From Paludisphaera borealis (GTDB lineage Bacteria; Planctomycetota; Planctomycetia; Isosphaerales; Isosphaeraceae), in the NCBI RefSeq assembly GCF_001956985.1, contig NZ_CP019082.1, forward strand, positions 3,038,001-3,102,000: a stretch of DNA of 64,000 bases, in the 5' to 3' direction. Under the pieces are notes generated by a model. It saw only the letters and a program-made list of their open reading frames with translations. It was not told where the DNA came from and ran no database searches. Of this stretch, positions 25,025-34,136 are shown one piece after another (the first letter of the stretch is position 1; the number at the start of each line of letters is the position of its first letter). A program made the position numbers and the translations under genes.

Positions 25025-28000
25025 GTGTCGCCAATACACCTTCGAACGCCGGACCGGGACGGGTCGCAGAGGAATCGAAAACGCCGGCTCGCCTTCGACG
25101 GGCTCGAAGCCCGCCGCTTGCTTGCGACCTTCTACGTCACCGACGCGGTGGATTCGAATGCGCCGGGGACGTTGCGGTACGCGATCAACCAGGCCAACCA
25201 GAGCACCGGGGCGAACGACATCGCCTTCGCCCTCCCCGCCTCGACCGCCCCGCTGCTGAATTCGCCCGCCCCGGGCTTCAACCCGACCACCCAGGTCTGG
25301 ACGATCCAGCTGCAATCCCCCCTGCCGCCGATCACCCGGCCGCTGATCATCGACGGGTTCTCGCAGGCTCACGCCGGGGTGGGCTATCGGTATCCCGTCG
25401 ACCTCATATCGAATCCGCCTACGATCCACGTCATCCAATCGACGGCCAACACGCTGGTTGCGCGCGACGGCCAGGACGCCAAGGTGCGGGTCGTCCTTGA
25501 TGGCTCGCTCATCGTCAACCCGTCGAAGATCGGGGTGGAGGTCGACGCCTCTCAGGTGGCGATCCGGGGGATGGCGATCACGGGCTTCCATACCGGCGTT
25601 CAGGTCGACCAGCTCGATCCTCAGGGCAATCCGGTGAAGGGAACCTTGATCCAGGGCAACTTCATCGGTGATTACCCGGTCTATCCGGTCGACGCGGCGA
25701 GCACCGGCAATCCCCTGCCGGCACCCAATAACGTCTGGACCTACAACGGGTCGAACTCGGGCGTCGGGATCTTGGCCTGGGCCGCCAATACGACCATCGG
25801 CGGCGAGAATCCCCAGGACAGCAACGTGATCACGGCGAACGGCCTGGAGGGGATCGTCCTCAACGTCCCCGCGACGGGGGGCGTGGTCTCGGGGAACCAG
25901 ATCGGCGTGATGAGCCTGGCCGACGGCCGGTATTCGTTGAACGGCAACGGCTACGCGGGAGGCCTGTCGTCCGACGGCGTTCTGGTCCTCGCTTCGAGCG
26001 TCCTCATCGGCGGCACAAGCGCGAAAGCGGCCAACGTCATCTCGGCCAACGCGGGCAACGGCGTCCACGTCTCGGGGGCGACCGTCACGGAGACGATCAT
26101 CGCGTCCAACATCATCGGCCTGGCACCCGGGGGCGGCTATTTGTTCGGGACGGGCAACCCCGGCAACGGTTACGACGGCGTCCGGATCGAGAACGCGACC
26201 ACGAACTCTATCAGAAACAACACGATCTCCTCGAACGGCGGCGCGGGGGTCCGGCTGATGGGGATCACGGCGACCGGCAACACGCTCACGGGCAACCTGA
26301 TCGGACTGACGGCCGATGGTCTGGCGGTGAAGGGGAATTTCGGCGAGGGCGTGGCGGTGTACGCGCCCCAGAACACGATCGGCGCGGGCAACGTGATCTC
26401 GGGCAACCTCCGCGGCGTCGGCGTCTATGGACCGCTCGCCAGCGGCATCTTGATCCAGAACAACCTGATCGGCACGGATATCACCGGCAAGGTCGACCTC
26501 GGCAATGCGCAAGAAGGCGTTTTGATCCAGGATTCGAGCGACGACCGGATCCTCGGCGACGCCAAGGGGGGCCAGGTGATATCGGGCAACCTGATCGGGA
26601 TCTCGCTCTCGAGCCTGTCGACGATCCGTACGCTGGTCCAGGGCAACTTCGTCGGCACCGACGTCACCGGCACGGCCGCGATCCCCAACGCGCACGAAGG
26701 CGTGCTCGTGCTCGACGCCGGGGGCAATACGATCGGCGGAACCACGCCCTCGGCCCTGAACCTGATCTCGGGCAACCACTGGGGCGTCCGGCTCCACGGG
26801 GTCGGGACGACCGGCGACCTGGTCGAAGGCAACATCATCGGCGCCGACATCACCGGCAAGCTGCCGATCGGCAACGAGGTCCACGGCGTCATCGTCAGCG
26901 GCTCCGCGTCGGGCAACATCATCGGCGGCGTCGATCCGACCGCCGGCAACATCATCGCCTTCAACTTCATAGCTGGCGTGCAGATCGTATCGGGCGTCGG
27001 CGACGCCGTCCTCTCGAACAGCATCTTCCAGAACGGCAAGATCGGAATCGACCTCTACGTCCCCGGCGACACCCCCTCGGGCGCCACGCCCAACGCGCCC
27101 GCCGGAACGCCCGGCCCGAACAACCTTCAAGCCCATCCCACCCTGACCGCCGCGCTCACCGGCTCGGGCGCGAAGATCCAGGGGACGCTCGTCAGCACCC
27201 CGAGCGCGACCTTCTTGATCCAGTTCTTCAGCAGTCCGATCCGCGACCTGTCGGGCTTCGGCCAGGGCCAGACCCTCGTGGGGACCGCCCTCGTGACGAC
27301 CGACGCGACCGGCTTCGCGGCGATCGACGCCGCCTCGACGGCCGCCATATCGCCCAACGCCTGGATTGCCGCGACCGCAACCAACGTCGCCTCCGCCGAC
27401 ACGTCGGAATTCTCGAACTCCGTCTCGGCCGTCCCGGTCAGCATCCAACTTTCCTCCGACGTCTACACGACGACCGCCCTGGCCGGCGCGGTCTTGATCG
27501 ACGTCCAGCGCGTCGACAATCCCAACGCGATCGTCTCGGTGAACTACGCCACCGCCCCCGGCTCGGCCCCGTCCGCGACCGCCGGCGTCGACCACGTGAG
27601 CGCCTCGGGCACCTTGACGTTCCAGCCGGGCGAGTTTCACAAGACGATCCGGATCGACCTCCTGCCCAACCCGTCGCGGACCACCACGACGTCGAACATC
27701 AGCCTGACTCTCAGCCAGCCCTCGGTGGGCGTGACGCTCGGCTCGCCCTCGACGGCCACGGTCACGATCAACAACAACCTGCCGCCGACGCTCGCCTTCG
27801 GCGCGTCGACCTACTCGACCTATTCCACCTCCGGCTCGATCGTCGTGACGATCAATCGGAGCGGGGCCGACCTGAGCACCGCCAGCTCCGTCTCGTTCGC
27901 GACGGTCGACGGCACGGGCGTCGCGGGGGTCGACTACACGACGACCGCCGGCACGGCGAGCTTCCTCCCCGGCCAGACGAAGGCCACCTTCTCGGTGCCG

Positions 28001-28678
28001 ATCCTTGCCGCCGCCCAGGCCGCGGGAACGCGGACCGTGGGCCTGGTCCTCTCCAACCCGGCCGGCGGGGCGACGCTCGGCGGCCCGAGCGTCGCGATTC
28101 TGAACATCGTCACGGCTGCGTCGCCCGCCCCCGGGCCGGTCGACACGGTCCCTCCCCATGTGACCAGCCAGCAGCTTTTTTACGGCCCTGGGGGCGTGGC
28201 GGGGATGGTGCTCGGCTTCAGCAAGCCGCTCGACCCGGCGCGGGCCGTCGACCTCGGCAACTACGGCTATTACGTGTACAAGCTCGGTCGCGACGGACGC
28301 TTCGGCACGCGCGACGACTCGTACGTCGCGATCGCGTCGGCGACCTACGACGCCTCGCGGTACGCCGTGACGCTCACGTTCGCCAGGGGACTCGGCTCGG
28401 CGGGAACGGCCCGGCTCGTCGTCAACGGCCTCGCCAGCTATACGCTGAACCGAGGCGTCGCCGACACGTCGGGCAACCTGCTCTCGGGCGTGGGCGACAA
28501 CGTGCCAGGCTCGTCCTATACAACCAACTTCAGCCTGGCGGCCCCGAAGCCCGTGACGACGGTCGGCCGATCGCCGATCACGCGAACGCCCGTCGTCCGA
28601 GCTCCGATCGTTCGGGCTCCAGTCGTTCGAAAGACCTTGCCGCACCCCGTGGCCCGGACGCAAACGCGGGGGCGCTGA
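25025..28678 (+). CDS. Giant exported right-handed beta-helix / Calx-beta surface protein
   Basis: About 1217 residues. The N-terminus has the planctomycete export-type segment RKRRLAFDGLEARRLL. From about 35 to 680 there are repeated beta-helix rungs of the parallel-beta-helix (pectate-lyase-like) type with recurring phrases such as GNIIGADITGK and NTIGGTTPSALNLISGN. A linking beta domain follows, then two Calx-beta domains (ATAGVDHVSASGTLTFQPGE and GVAGVDYTTTAGTASFLPGQ), then a C-terminal domain with GRDGRFGTRDDSY. The tail is short and basic with repeated Pro/Val/Arg units. It is probably a secreted or cell-surface adhesin or polysaccharide-binding protein. The start is uncertain: GTG 25025 follows AGAGGA by 11 nt, while a TTG at 24959 would add 22 residues. 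Confidence 0.85.
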   Translation: MSPIHLRTPDRDGSQRNRKRRLAFDGLEARRLLATFYVTDAVDSNAPGTLRYAINQANQSTGANDIAFALPASTAPLLNSPAPGFNPTTQVWTIQLQSPLPPITRPLIIDGFSQAHAGVGYRYPVDLISNPPTIHVIQSTANTLVARDGQDAKVRVVLDGSLIVNPSKIGVEVDASQVAIRGMAITGFHTGVQVDQLDPQGNPVKGTLIQGNFIGDYPVYPVDAASTGNPLPAPNNVWTYNGSNSGVGILAWAANTTIGGENPQDSNVITANGLEGIVLNVPATGGVVSGNQIGVMSLADGRYSLNGNGYAGGLSSDGVLVLASSVLIGGTSAKAANVISANAGNGVHVSGATVTETIIASNIIGLAPGGGYLFGTGNPGNGYDGVRIENATTNSIRNNTISSNGGAGVRLMGITATGNTLTGNLIGLTADGLAVKGNFGEGVAVYAPQNTIGAGNVISGNLRGVGVYGPLASGILIQNNLIGTDITGKVDLGNAQEGVLIQDSSDDRILGDAKGGQVISGNLIGISLSSLSTIRTLVQGNFVGTDVTGTAAIPNAHEGVLVLDAGGNTIGGTTPSALNLISGNHWGVRLHGVGTTGDLVEGNIIGADITGKLPIGNEVHGVIVSGSASGNIIGGVDPTAGNIIAFNFIAGVQIVSGVGDAVLSNSIFQNGKIGIDLYVPGDTPSGATPNAPAGTPGPNNLQAHPTLTAALTGSGAKIQGTLVSTPSATFLIQFFSSPIRDLSGFGQGQTLVGTALVTTDATGFAAIDAASTAAISPNAWIAATATNVASADTSEFSNSVSAVPVSIQLSSDVYTTTALAGAVLIDVQRVDNPNAIVSVNYATAPGSAPSATAGVDHVSASGTLTFQPGEFHKTIRIDLLPNPSRTTTTSNISLTLSQPSVGVTLGSPSTATVTINNNLPPTLAFGASTYSTYSTSGSIVVTINRSGADLSTASSVSFATVDGTGVAGVDYTTTAGTASFLPGQTKATFSVPILAAAQAAGTRTVGLVLSNPAGGATLGGPSVAILNIVTAASPAPGPVDTVPPHVTSQQLFYGPGGVAGMVLGFSKPLDPARAVDLGNYGYYVYKLGRDGRFGTRDDSYVAIASATYDASRYAVTLTFARGLGSAGTARLVVNGLASYTLNRGVADTSGNLLSGVGDNVPGSSYTTNFSLAAPKPVTTVGRSPITRTPVVRAPIVRAPVVRKTLPHPVARTQTRGR

Positions 28679-28849
28679 GCATCCGTCACCCCTTCCCGGA
28701 GAGCCGGGGGATCTTCTTGATGTTCCCTTTACAAGCTTCCGGCGGTTCCCTCACAATGTTGATTTGAATTTTGCTTTCCGGAGTCGGCCCGCGCGCGGGA
28801 GTCCCCGGAAGTCGAGATTTCCCACTCGCATTCTCAGCTTGGATACACC

Positions 28850-29659
28850 ATGAAGGCCACGCAAGCCGCCGCGGACGCGCAGCAGAAGTTCGACAACAAC
28901 GGCCAGTACAGCCGTGATTCGATCCTGCGATACGAGAAGATCTTCGGCGACAACTACATCAGCACCGGCGGCGTCGAGACGACCGAGAACCTGTTCTCAC
29001 GCCTCGAAGGGTGGATCAAGCCCGGCATGCGGGTGCTCGACGTCGGCAGCGGGATCGGCGGCGCAGCGTTCGACCTGGTCAAGCGGTTCGACGCCAAGGT
29101 GACCGGCATCGACCTGGCCGAGGAGATGGTGGCCGTCGGACACGACCGCGCCAAGACCGCCGGCATGTCCGACAAGGTCGACTTCATCCTCGGCGACGTG
29201 CTCAAGACCGACTTCCCCGAGAAGTTCGATCTGATCTGGAGCCGCGACGCCTTCATGCACATTCCCGACAAGGCGGCGCTCTTCGCCAAGCTGTACAGCC
29301 TGCTCAACGACGGCGGCAAGCTGATCATCACCGACTACGCCCGAGGCAAGACGCCGGCCTCGCCGGAGTTCGAAGAGTACATCCGCAACACCGGCTACAG
29401 CGTCATAGAGCCCCAGCAGTACGGAAAGGTGCTCGAAGCGGCCGGGTTCGTCGACGTGATCGTGGACGACGCCACCGCGACGTTCGTCGACATCCTCGAA
29501 CGCGAGTCCAAGCGGCTCCGCGAGCATCGTCAGGAATTCCTCACGGTCTTCAGCGAGAAGGATCTCAACTACCTGGTCGACCGCTGGGCCATGAAGGAGC
29601 GGTTCTGCGCGGCCGGCGACCAGAAGTGGGGCATCTACCTCGCCACCCGCCGCGGCTGA
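28850..29659 (+). CDS. Phosphoethanolamine N-methyltransferase-like protein (eukaryote-type PMT)
   Basis: A 269-residue SAM methyltransferase. Beyond the generic motif I (RVLDVGSGIGG, 61-71) it carries signatures of the plant, nematode and Plasmodium phosphoethanolamine methyltransferases: NNGQYSRDSILRYEKIFG (16-33), ISTGGVETT (37-45), SRDAFMHI (131-138), DYARG (162-166) and QQYGKVLEAAGF (189-200). Tyr20 and His137 sit where I expect the Tyr/His catalytic dyad of the Plasmodium enzyme. These enzymes methylate phosphoethanolamine stepwise to phosphocholine. A related phosphobase or small-amine substrate remains possible. An APC permease and a phosphatidylcholine-synthase-like gene follow on the same strand. 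Confidence 0.82.
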   Translation: MKATQAAADAQQKFDNNGQYSRDSILRYEKIFGDNYISTGGVETTENLFSRLEGWIKPGMRVLDVGSGIGGAAFDLVKRFDAKVTGIDLAEEMVAVGHDRAKTAGMSDKVDFILGDVLKTDFPEKFDLIWSRDAFMHIPDKAALFAKLYSLLNDGGKLIITDYARGKTPASPEFEEYIRNTGYSVIEPQQYGKVLEAAGFVDVIVDDATATFVDILERESKRLREHRQEFLTVFSEKDLNYLVDRWAMKERFCAAGDQKWGIYLATRRG

Positions 29660-29772
29660 GCCGAGCTTTTCGTCGTCAACCAACCCACACGTCGGCAAGT
29701 GCGAATTGCGCGGCGCGCCCCCTCGACCCTTTGCAACGGGGGGGCTCGCCGCTTTGGGAGGATTGCGAGGGC

Positions 29773-31377
29773 ATGCCGGGCACCGCGAACAACGACGTCC
29801 GAGACCTGGCGAGTTTCGGGTACAAGCAAGAGCTCGACCGATCGCTGGGAAGCTTCTCGTCGTTCGCGGCCGGATTCTCGTACATCTCGATCCTCACCGG
29901 CGTCTTCCAGATGTTCTACCTGGGATACGCGGCGGGGGGGCCGGCGTTCTTCTGGACCTGGCCCCTGGTCTTCGTCGGCCAGTTCACCGTGGCGCTCTGC
30001 TTCGCCGAGCTGGCCGCGTCGTACCCGCTCTCGGGCGGCGTCTACCAATGGTCGAAGAAAGTCGGCTCGCCGCTGGTCGGATGGCTGACCGGCTGGGTCT
30101 ACCTGGCGTGCTCGATCCTGTCGCTGGCGTCGGTGGCCCTGGCCCTCCAGAACACGTTGCCCCAGATCTCGCCGTCGTTCCAGTGGTTCGGCGACGGGAC
30201 CGCCGCCGTCGACCAGGCCAAGAACGCCGTCTTGCTCGGCTGCACCCTGATCGTCTTTACGACGGTCATCAACGCCGTGGGGGTCCGGCTCATGGCCCGG
30301 ATCAACAACGTCGGCGTCTGCGCCGAGCTGGCCGGCGTGGTTCTCTTGATCGTGCTGCTGGCCCTGCGGGCGCGGCGCGGGCCGGAGATCCTGCTCGACG
30401 TCCAGGGGCGCGGCGAAGGCGCGCCAGGGGGCTATTTCGGCCCGTTCCTGGCCGCCGCGGTGATGGCGTCGTACGTCCTTTACGGCTTCGACACGGCGGG
30501 AACCCTGGCCGAGGAGACCGCCGACCCTCGCCGCCGCGCCCCCAAGGCGATCCTCACGGCGCTCGCCGCGGCGGGGCTCGCGGGAGGGCTGTTGATCGCG
30601 TCGGGCCTGACGGCCGTCGTCAATCCGGCCGACCCGGCGCTCGGGCAGGTTTCCGGCGGTCTGCCGTACATCGTCAAAACCGTCCTGGGGCCGTGGCTCG
30701 GGACGTTGTTCCTGATCGAAGTGGTCTTCGCCGTCACCGTCTGCGCCCTGGCCGTTCACGCGGGGACGGTGCGGTTGATCTTCGCGATGGCGCGCGACAA
30801 CAGCCTGCCGTTCGCCGAGGCCCTCGCCCGGGTGACCGGCGAGACCCGCACGCCGATCGCGCCGGCCGTCGTCACGGGACTGTTCGCCGCCGCGATCCTG
30901 CTCGCCAACGTCAACGCGCCGCGGATCATTGAAACCCTGTGCTCGGTCGCCCTCGTCTGGGCGAACCTGGCTTATCTTATGGTCACGCTGCCGCTCTTGA
31001 TCGTGCGGCTGCGAGCCTGGCCCGACCGGTTCGGAGCGAGCGACGACGACGCCCCCACGCCCGACAAACGGTTCAGCCTGGGACGGCTGGCTTTGCCCGT
31101 GAACATTGCGGCCGTGCTCTGGGGCGTCGGGCTGATCGTCAATATGAGCTGGCCTCGCCCCCAGGTCTACGGCGACGACCCGGTAGGCCGGTACGCGGCG
31201 GTCCTGGCGACGGCCGTTCTGCTCGGCGTCGGGGCCTTGTATTTTCTCTCGGTCGGTCGGCTGCGGGCCGGCGTCTTGCCCGAACACGCCGCCGAGATCC
31301 CGGTCGAGACCGAACTCGACTTCTCCGGCTCGGCGTCGGGTATGATAGGCCAGCTCGCGCCCGGCGAGTCCTCCTGA
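29773..31377 (+). CDS. APC-superfamily permease (amino acid/choline transporter-like)
   Basis: A 534-residue membrane protein with about twelve helices. The N-terminal part (FSSFAAGFSYISILTGVF, GGPAFFWTWPLVFVGQF, then AELAASYPLSGGVYQWS) is typical of the APC superfamily, and I judge it closest to the amino acid/choline transporter (ACT) branch that contains yeast choline and GABA permeases. The polar C-terminus is likely cytoplasmic. The ATG at 29773 has GGGAGG (29757-29762) about 10 nt upstream. It lies 113 bp after the methyltransferase and 21 bp before the phosphatidyltransferase. That context makes choline, ethanolamine or a related amine a reasonable substrate guess; an ordinary amino acid remains possible. 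Confidence 0.85.
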   Translation: MPGTANNDVRDLASFGYKQELDRSLGSFSSFAAGFSYISILTGVFQMFYLGYAAGGPAFFWTWPLVFVGQFTVALCFAELAASYPLSGGVYQWSKKVGSPLVGWLTGWVYLACSILSLASVALALQNTLPQISPSFQWFGDGTAAVDQAKNAVLLGCTLIVFTTVINAVGVRLMARINNVGVCAELAGVVLLIVLLALRARRGPEILLDVQGRGEGAPGGYFGPFLAAAVMASYVLYGFDTAGTLAEETADPRRRAPKAILTALAAAGLAGGLLIASGLTAVVNPADPALGQVSGGLPYIVKTVLGPWLGTLFLIEVVFAVTVCALAVHAGTVRLIFAMARDNSLPFAEALARVTGETRTPIAPAVVTGLFAAAILLANVNAPRIIETLCSVALVWANLAYLMVTLPLLIVRLRAWPDRFGASDDDAPTPDKRFSLGRLALPVNIAAVLWGVGLIVNMSWPRPQVYGDDPVGRYAAVLATAVLLGVGALYFLSVGRLRAGVLPEHAAEIPVETELDFSGSASGMIGQLAPGESS

Positions 31378-31398
31378 ACGAGTCAAGGAACCCACACC

Positions 31399-32211
31399 AT
31401 GGTCGAAGTCCTCAAGCGCCGGAAGCCTCGCCCCGCGCCCGAATCGCGCGAGCTCGCGCCGCCGAGCCCCCTGCGCCGCGCCCTCGGCTGGTGCGTCCAC
31501 ACGTACACGGCGTCGGGCCTGGCGATCGCGGCGGTGATCCTCGCGCTCCTGGTCGAGGGGGGGCTCGACGCCTTCCGCTGGTCGTTCCTGCTGATGTTCA
31601 CGGCCACGATCGTCGACGCCACCGACGGCACCTTCGCCCGCGCCGTGCGGATCAAGGAGGCGGTGCCCAGCTTCGACGGCCGCCGGCTCGACGACATCAC
31701 CGACTTCCTCACCTACACGTTCTTGCCCTTGATGCTGATCTGGCGGGCCGGGCTAATACCCGCCGGCTATGAAGCCTGGCTGATCGCCCCCTTGCTGGCG
31801 AGCGCCTACGGTTTCTGCCAGGTGGACGTGAAGACGCACGACGGCTACTTCCTGGGCTTCCCCTCGCTCTGGAACATCGTCGCGCTGTATCTCTACGCCC
31901 TGACGATCCCCCAATGGGGCGCGCTCGGCGTGGTGCTGCTGCTGGCCTTCCTCACGTTCGTGCCCGTCAAGCACCTGTATCCGTCGCAACCCGGGCGGTT
32001 GAACCGGTTCGCGACGATCACGGGGAGCGTCTGGGGCGTTCTGGTCGCCTGGCTGGCCTGGCGGCTGCCGACCTCGGCGCAAGGTACGATCGACGCCGGG
32101 ACGACGACCCTGGCCCTGGTCTCGTTGATCTACCCGGCCTTCTACATGGGCACCTCGTGGTACATCACGATCCGAGACTGGTCGCGACCCGAGCATCGGT
32201 CCCCAGCGTGA
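31399..32211 (+). CDS. CDP-alcohol phosphatidyltransferase, phosphatidylcholine-synthase-like
   Basis: A 270-residue membrane enzyme with about eight helices. The family motif reads DATDGTFAR, then 12 residues, then GRRLDDITD, that is D-x2-D-G-x2-A-R-x12-G-x3-D-x3-D with all four Asp present. The 12-residue spacing and the flanks (CVHTYTASGLAI; VKTHDGYFLGFPSLWNIVALYLY) match bacterial phosphatidylcholine synthase (Pcs) as I know it, rather than PgsA or PssA. Pcs condenses CDP-diacylglycerol with free choline to form phosphatidylcholine at the inner membrane. AAGGA lies about 10 nt before the ATG. Its 3' end overlaps the converging MFS gene by 47 bp. Confidence 0.82.
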   Translation: MVEVLKRRKPRPAPESRELAPPSPLRRALGWCVHTYTASGLAIAAVILALLVEGGLDAFRWSFLLMFTATIVDATDGTFARAVRIKEAVPSFDGRRLDDITDFLTYTFLPLMLIWRAGLIPAGYEAWLIAPLLASAYGFCQVDVKTHDGYFLGFPSLWNIVALYLYALTIPQWGALGVVLLLAFLTFVPVKHLYPSQPGRLNRFATITGSVWGVLVAWLAWRLPTSAQGTIDAGTTTLALVSLIYPAFYMGTSWYITIRDWSRPEHRSPA

Positions 32212-33595
32212 GGGCGTCGAGATCCTCGGCCCTCGCCTCGCGCTGGCCTTCCTCGACGTCGACCAGGGCGAGCAACAGCCCTCCCACGGCGAAGAAGCCG
32301 ATGACGCCGAGGATCGCTCCACGGCTCGACCCCGACAGCATGTTGATGACCGCGAACATGGCCGGGCCGAAGATCCCCGCGAACTTCTCCACGACCGCGA
32401 AGAAGCCGAAGAACTCGCCCGACTTGCTGCGTGGGATCAAGCTCGCGAACAGCGACCGCGAAAGCCCCTGCGTCCCCCCCTGCACCGTCCCCACGAGCAC
32501 GGCCAGGATCAAGAAGTCGCGTTCCGTCTTCATGAAATAACCGACGATGCAGATCAGCGTGTAGACGCCCAGCCCGAGCATGATCGACCGCTTCACCCCC
32601 AGCTTTCCCGCCAGCGCGCCGAAGAGGAACGAGAACGGGATGCCGACGAACTGGACGATCAGAATCGAGGCGATCATGGCCGTCGGCTTGATTTTCAGCT
32701 CAGCGCCGTAGACCGTCGCCATGCGGATGATCGTGCCGATGCCGTCGTTGTAGATCAGGAACGCCAGGAGCATCAAGAACCCCTGCCGACACCGCCGGAG
32801 GTCGCGACCCGTCTCCTTGAGTCGGAGCATCGTGGCCCGCTGCGGATGCAGATCGGCCCAGCGGTCGGCGTCGGCGCCAAGGGTCGGCTCGGAGACCCGA
32901 CGGAACAGCGGGATCGAGAATATGAACCACCAGACGGCGACCGACACGAAGGCCAGTCGAGTCGGGAGCGTGGTCTGAGCGTCGGTCAGCCCCTTGCCGG
33001 ACGGGAGCCCGAACCATTGCGGGTTCAGGATCCAGGCCAGGTTCAGCGCGAGTAGCAAGCCGCCGCCGACGTACCCCAGCGCATAGCCGGCCGTCGAGAC
33101 CCGGTCGATCTCGTCGGGCCGCGCGATGTGCGGCAGCAGGGCGTCGTAGAACACGAAGCTGCCGTTGGCGCCGATATTGGCGAGGATGAACAAGACCGAG
33201 GCAAGCAGCCAGTCGCCGGTGTGGATGAAGTACATCGCCGCGACCGCCGTCAGGCCGATCGCCAGGAATATCCCCAGCAGCTTCTTCTTCCGCGCCGTGT
33301 GATCGGCGTAAGCGCCGAGGATCGGCGAGACGACCGCGATCAGGATCATGCCGATGGTCGTCGCCACCGCCAGCCGCCCCGACGCGACACTGGGTTCGAG
33401 GCCCTTGCACGCCACGGTCGAATAATAGATCGGGAAGACGGCCGTGATGATCGTGCAGACCATCGCCGAGTTGGCCCAGTCGTACATCGCCCAGGCCCGC
33501 AGTTCCGGCCGGTTCAAGCCGAGACTCGCCAACAGGCGCGACCAGAGCCCGGTTTCACCGTCTTCCGCGCGCGTCTCGTGCCGCTGAACGCTCAT
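32165..33595 (-). CDS. UMF1/Atg22-type MFS transporter
   Basis: A 476-residue twelve-helix carrier. It has the family start WAMYDWANSAMVCTIITAVFP, the GAYADHTARKKKLLG loop between helices 2 and 3, SFVFYDALLPHI, and LVGTVQGGTQGLSRSLFASLIP in the second half. These features define the UMF1 branch of MFS that includes the yeast vacuolar effluxer Atg22; bacterial members are of unknown substrate. ATG 33595 is preceded by AGAGGA at a good distance. The gene converges on the phosphatidylcholine-synthase-like gene, and the last 47 bp of the two overlap on opposite strands. Confidence 0.9.
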   Translation of the reverse strand: MSVQRHETRAEDGETGLWSRLLASLGLNRPELRAWAMYDWANSAMVCTIITAVFPIYYSTVACKGLEPSVASGRLAVATTIGMILIAVVSPILGAYADHTARKKKLLGIFLAIGLTAVAAMYFIHTGDWLLASVLFILANIGANGSFVFYDALLPHIARPDEIDRVSTAGYALGYVGGGLLLALNLAWILNPQWFGLPSGKGLTDAQTTLPTRLAFVSVAVWWFIFSIPLFRRVSEPTLGADADRWADLHPQRATMLRLKETGRDLRRCRQGFLMLLAFLIYNDGIGTIIRMATVYGAELKIKPTAMIASILIVQFVGIPFSFLFGALAGKLGVKRSIMLGLGVYTLICIVGYFMKTERDFLILAVLVGTVQGGTQGLSRSLFASLIPRSKSGEFFGFFAVVEKFAGIFGPAMFAVINMLSGSSRGAILGVIGFFAVGGLLLALVDVEEGQREARAEDLDALTLGTDARVATSLGS

Positions 33596-34136
33596 CGCCG
33601 GGTCCTCTTCGAGTCTCTGAATCAAGCTGGGGGCATCCGCATTCCGCGACCTCGCGGACTGCTCCCGCTCGTTGCGCGCGGGTCGCGAATCGAACTATCT
33701 ACGGCATAACCCCCCTTGTTGACCAGTGCAGCTTCGCCTCGCGGCACGGCGCGCGGACGACGACGAAACCGGCCTTCCTATCTTAAAACTAATTAAAGCA
33801 CCAAATTAAATCCTTCTCAGAAGCCGGGTTTCGGCTGGACGTCACTCATTGAATTCAAGGATATTATCAATATGATGATCAGGCGGTTTGCCTGCTGGAA
33901 CAACGGACGGCGCACGGCCTCGGAGCCGAGCTGGATCAGCCGTCGGGACGAATCGACTCCCACTGCGTCGACCTCCCACTCAACCTCGCCGCCGATAGCG
34001 GCCGCGAACCTCGCGACTTGACCAACAACGTGTCTGGTCGAACAATTCCATCGCTCGCGCCGCCTCGTTGGATTCGCTCACTACGGCGCGAACTTCCGTG
34101 GACTCCGCGGATTTCAACGCTCCGCATCGAGGTAAA
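33596..34136. other. Divergent intergenic region, MFS / RND efflux operon
   Basis: About 540 bp without a supported gene. The part from 33775 to 33890 is clearly AT-rich (runs such as TTAAAACTAATTAAAG and GATATTATCAATATGATG) against GC-rich surroundings and is the likely promoter or regulator-binding zone for both flanking genes. No metal-sensor gene sits here. Confidence 0.55.

Noticed and set aside
24752-28663. 1303-codon open frame on the minus strand, antisense to the giant beta-helix gene
   Set aside because: The protein is Arg/Asp/Gly/Val-rich without domains and mirrors the plus-strand gene; a typical shadow of GC3-biased coding DNA.
28690-28735. Possible terminator (CCCGG/CCGGG) after the beta-helix gene
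   Set aside because: Stem is only 5 bp and no proper T-run follows.
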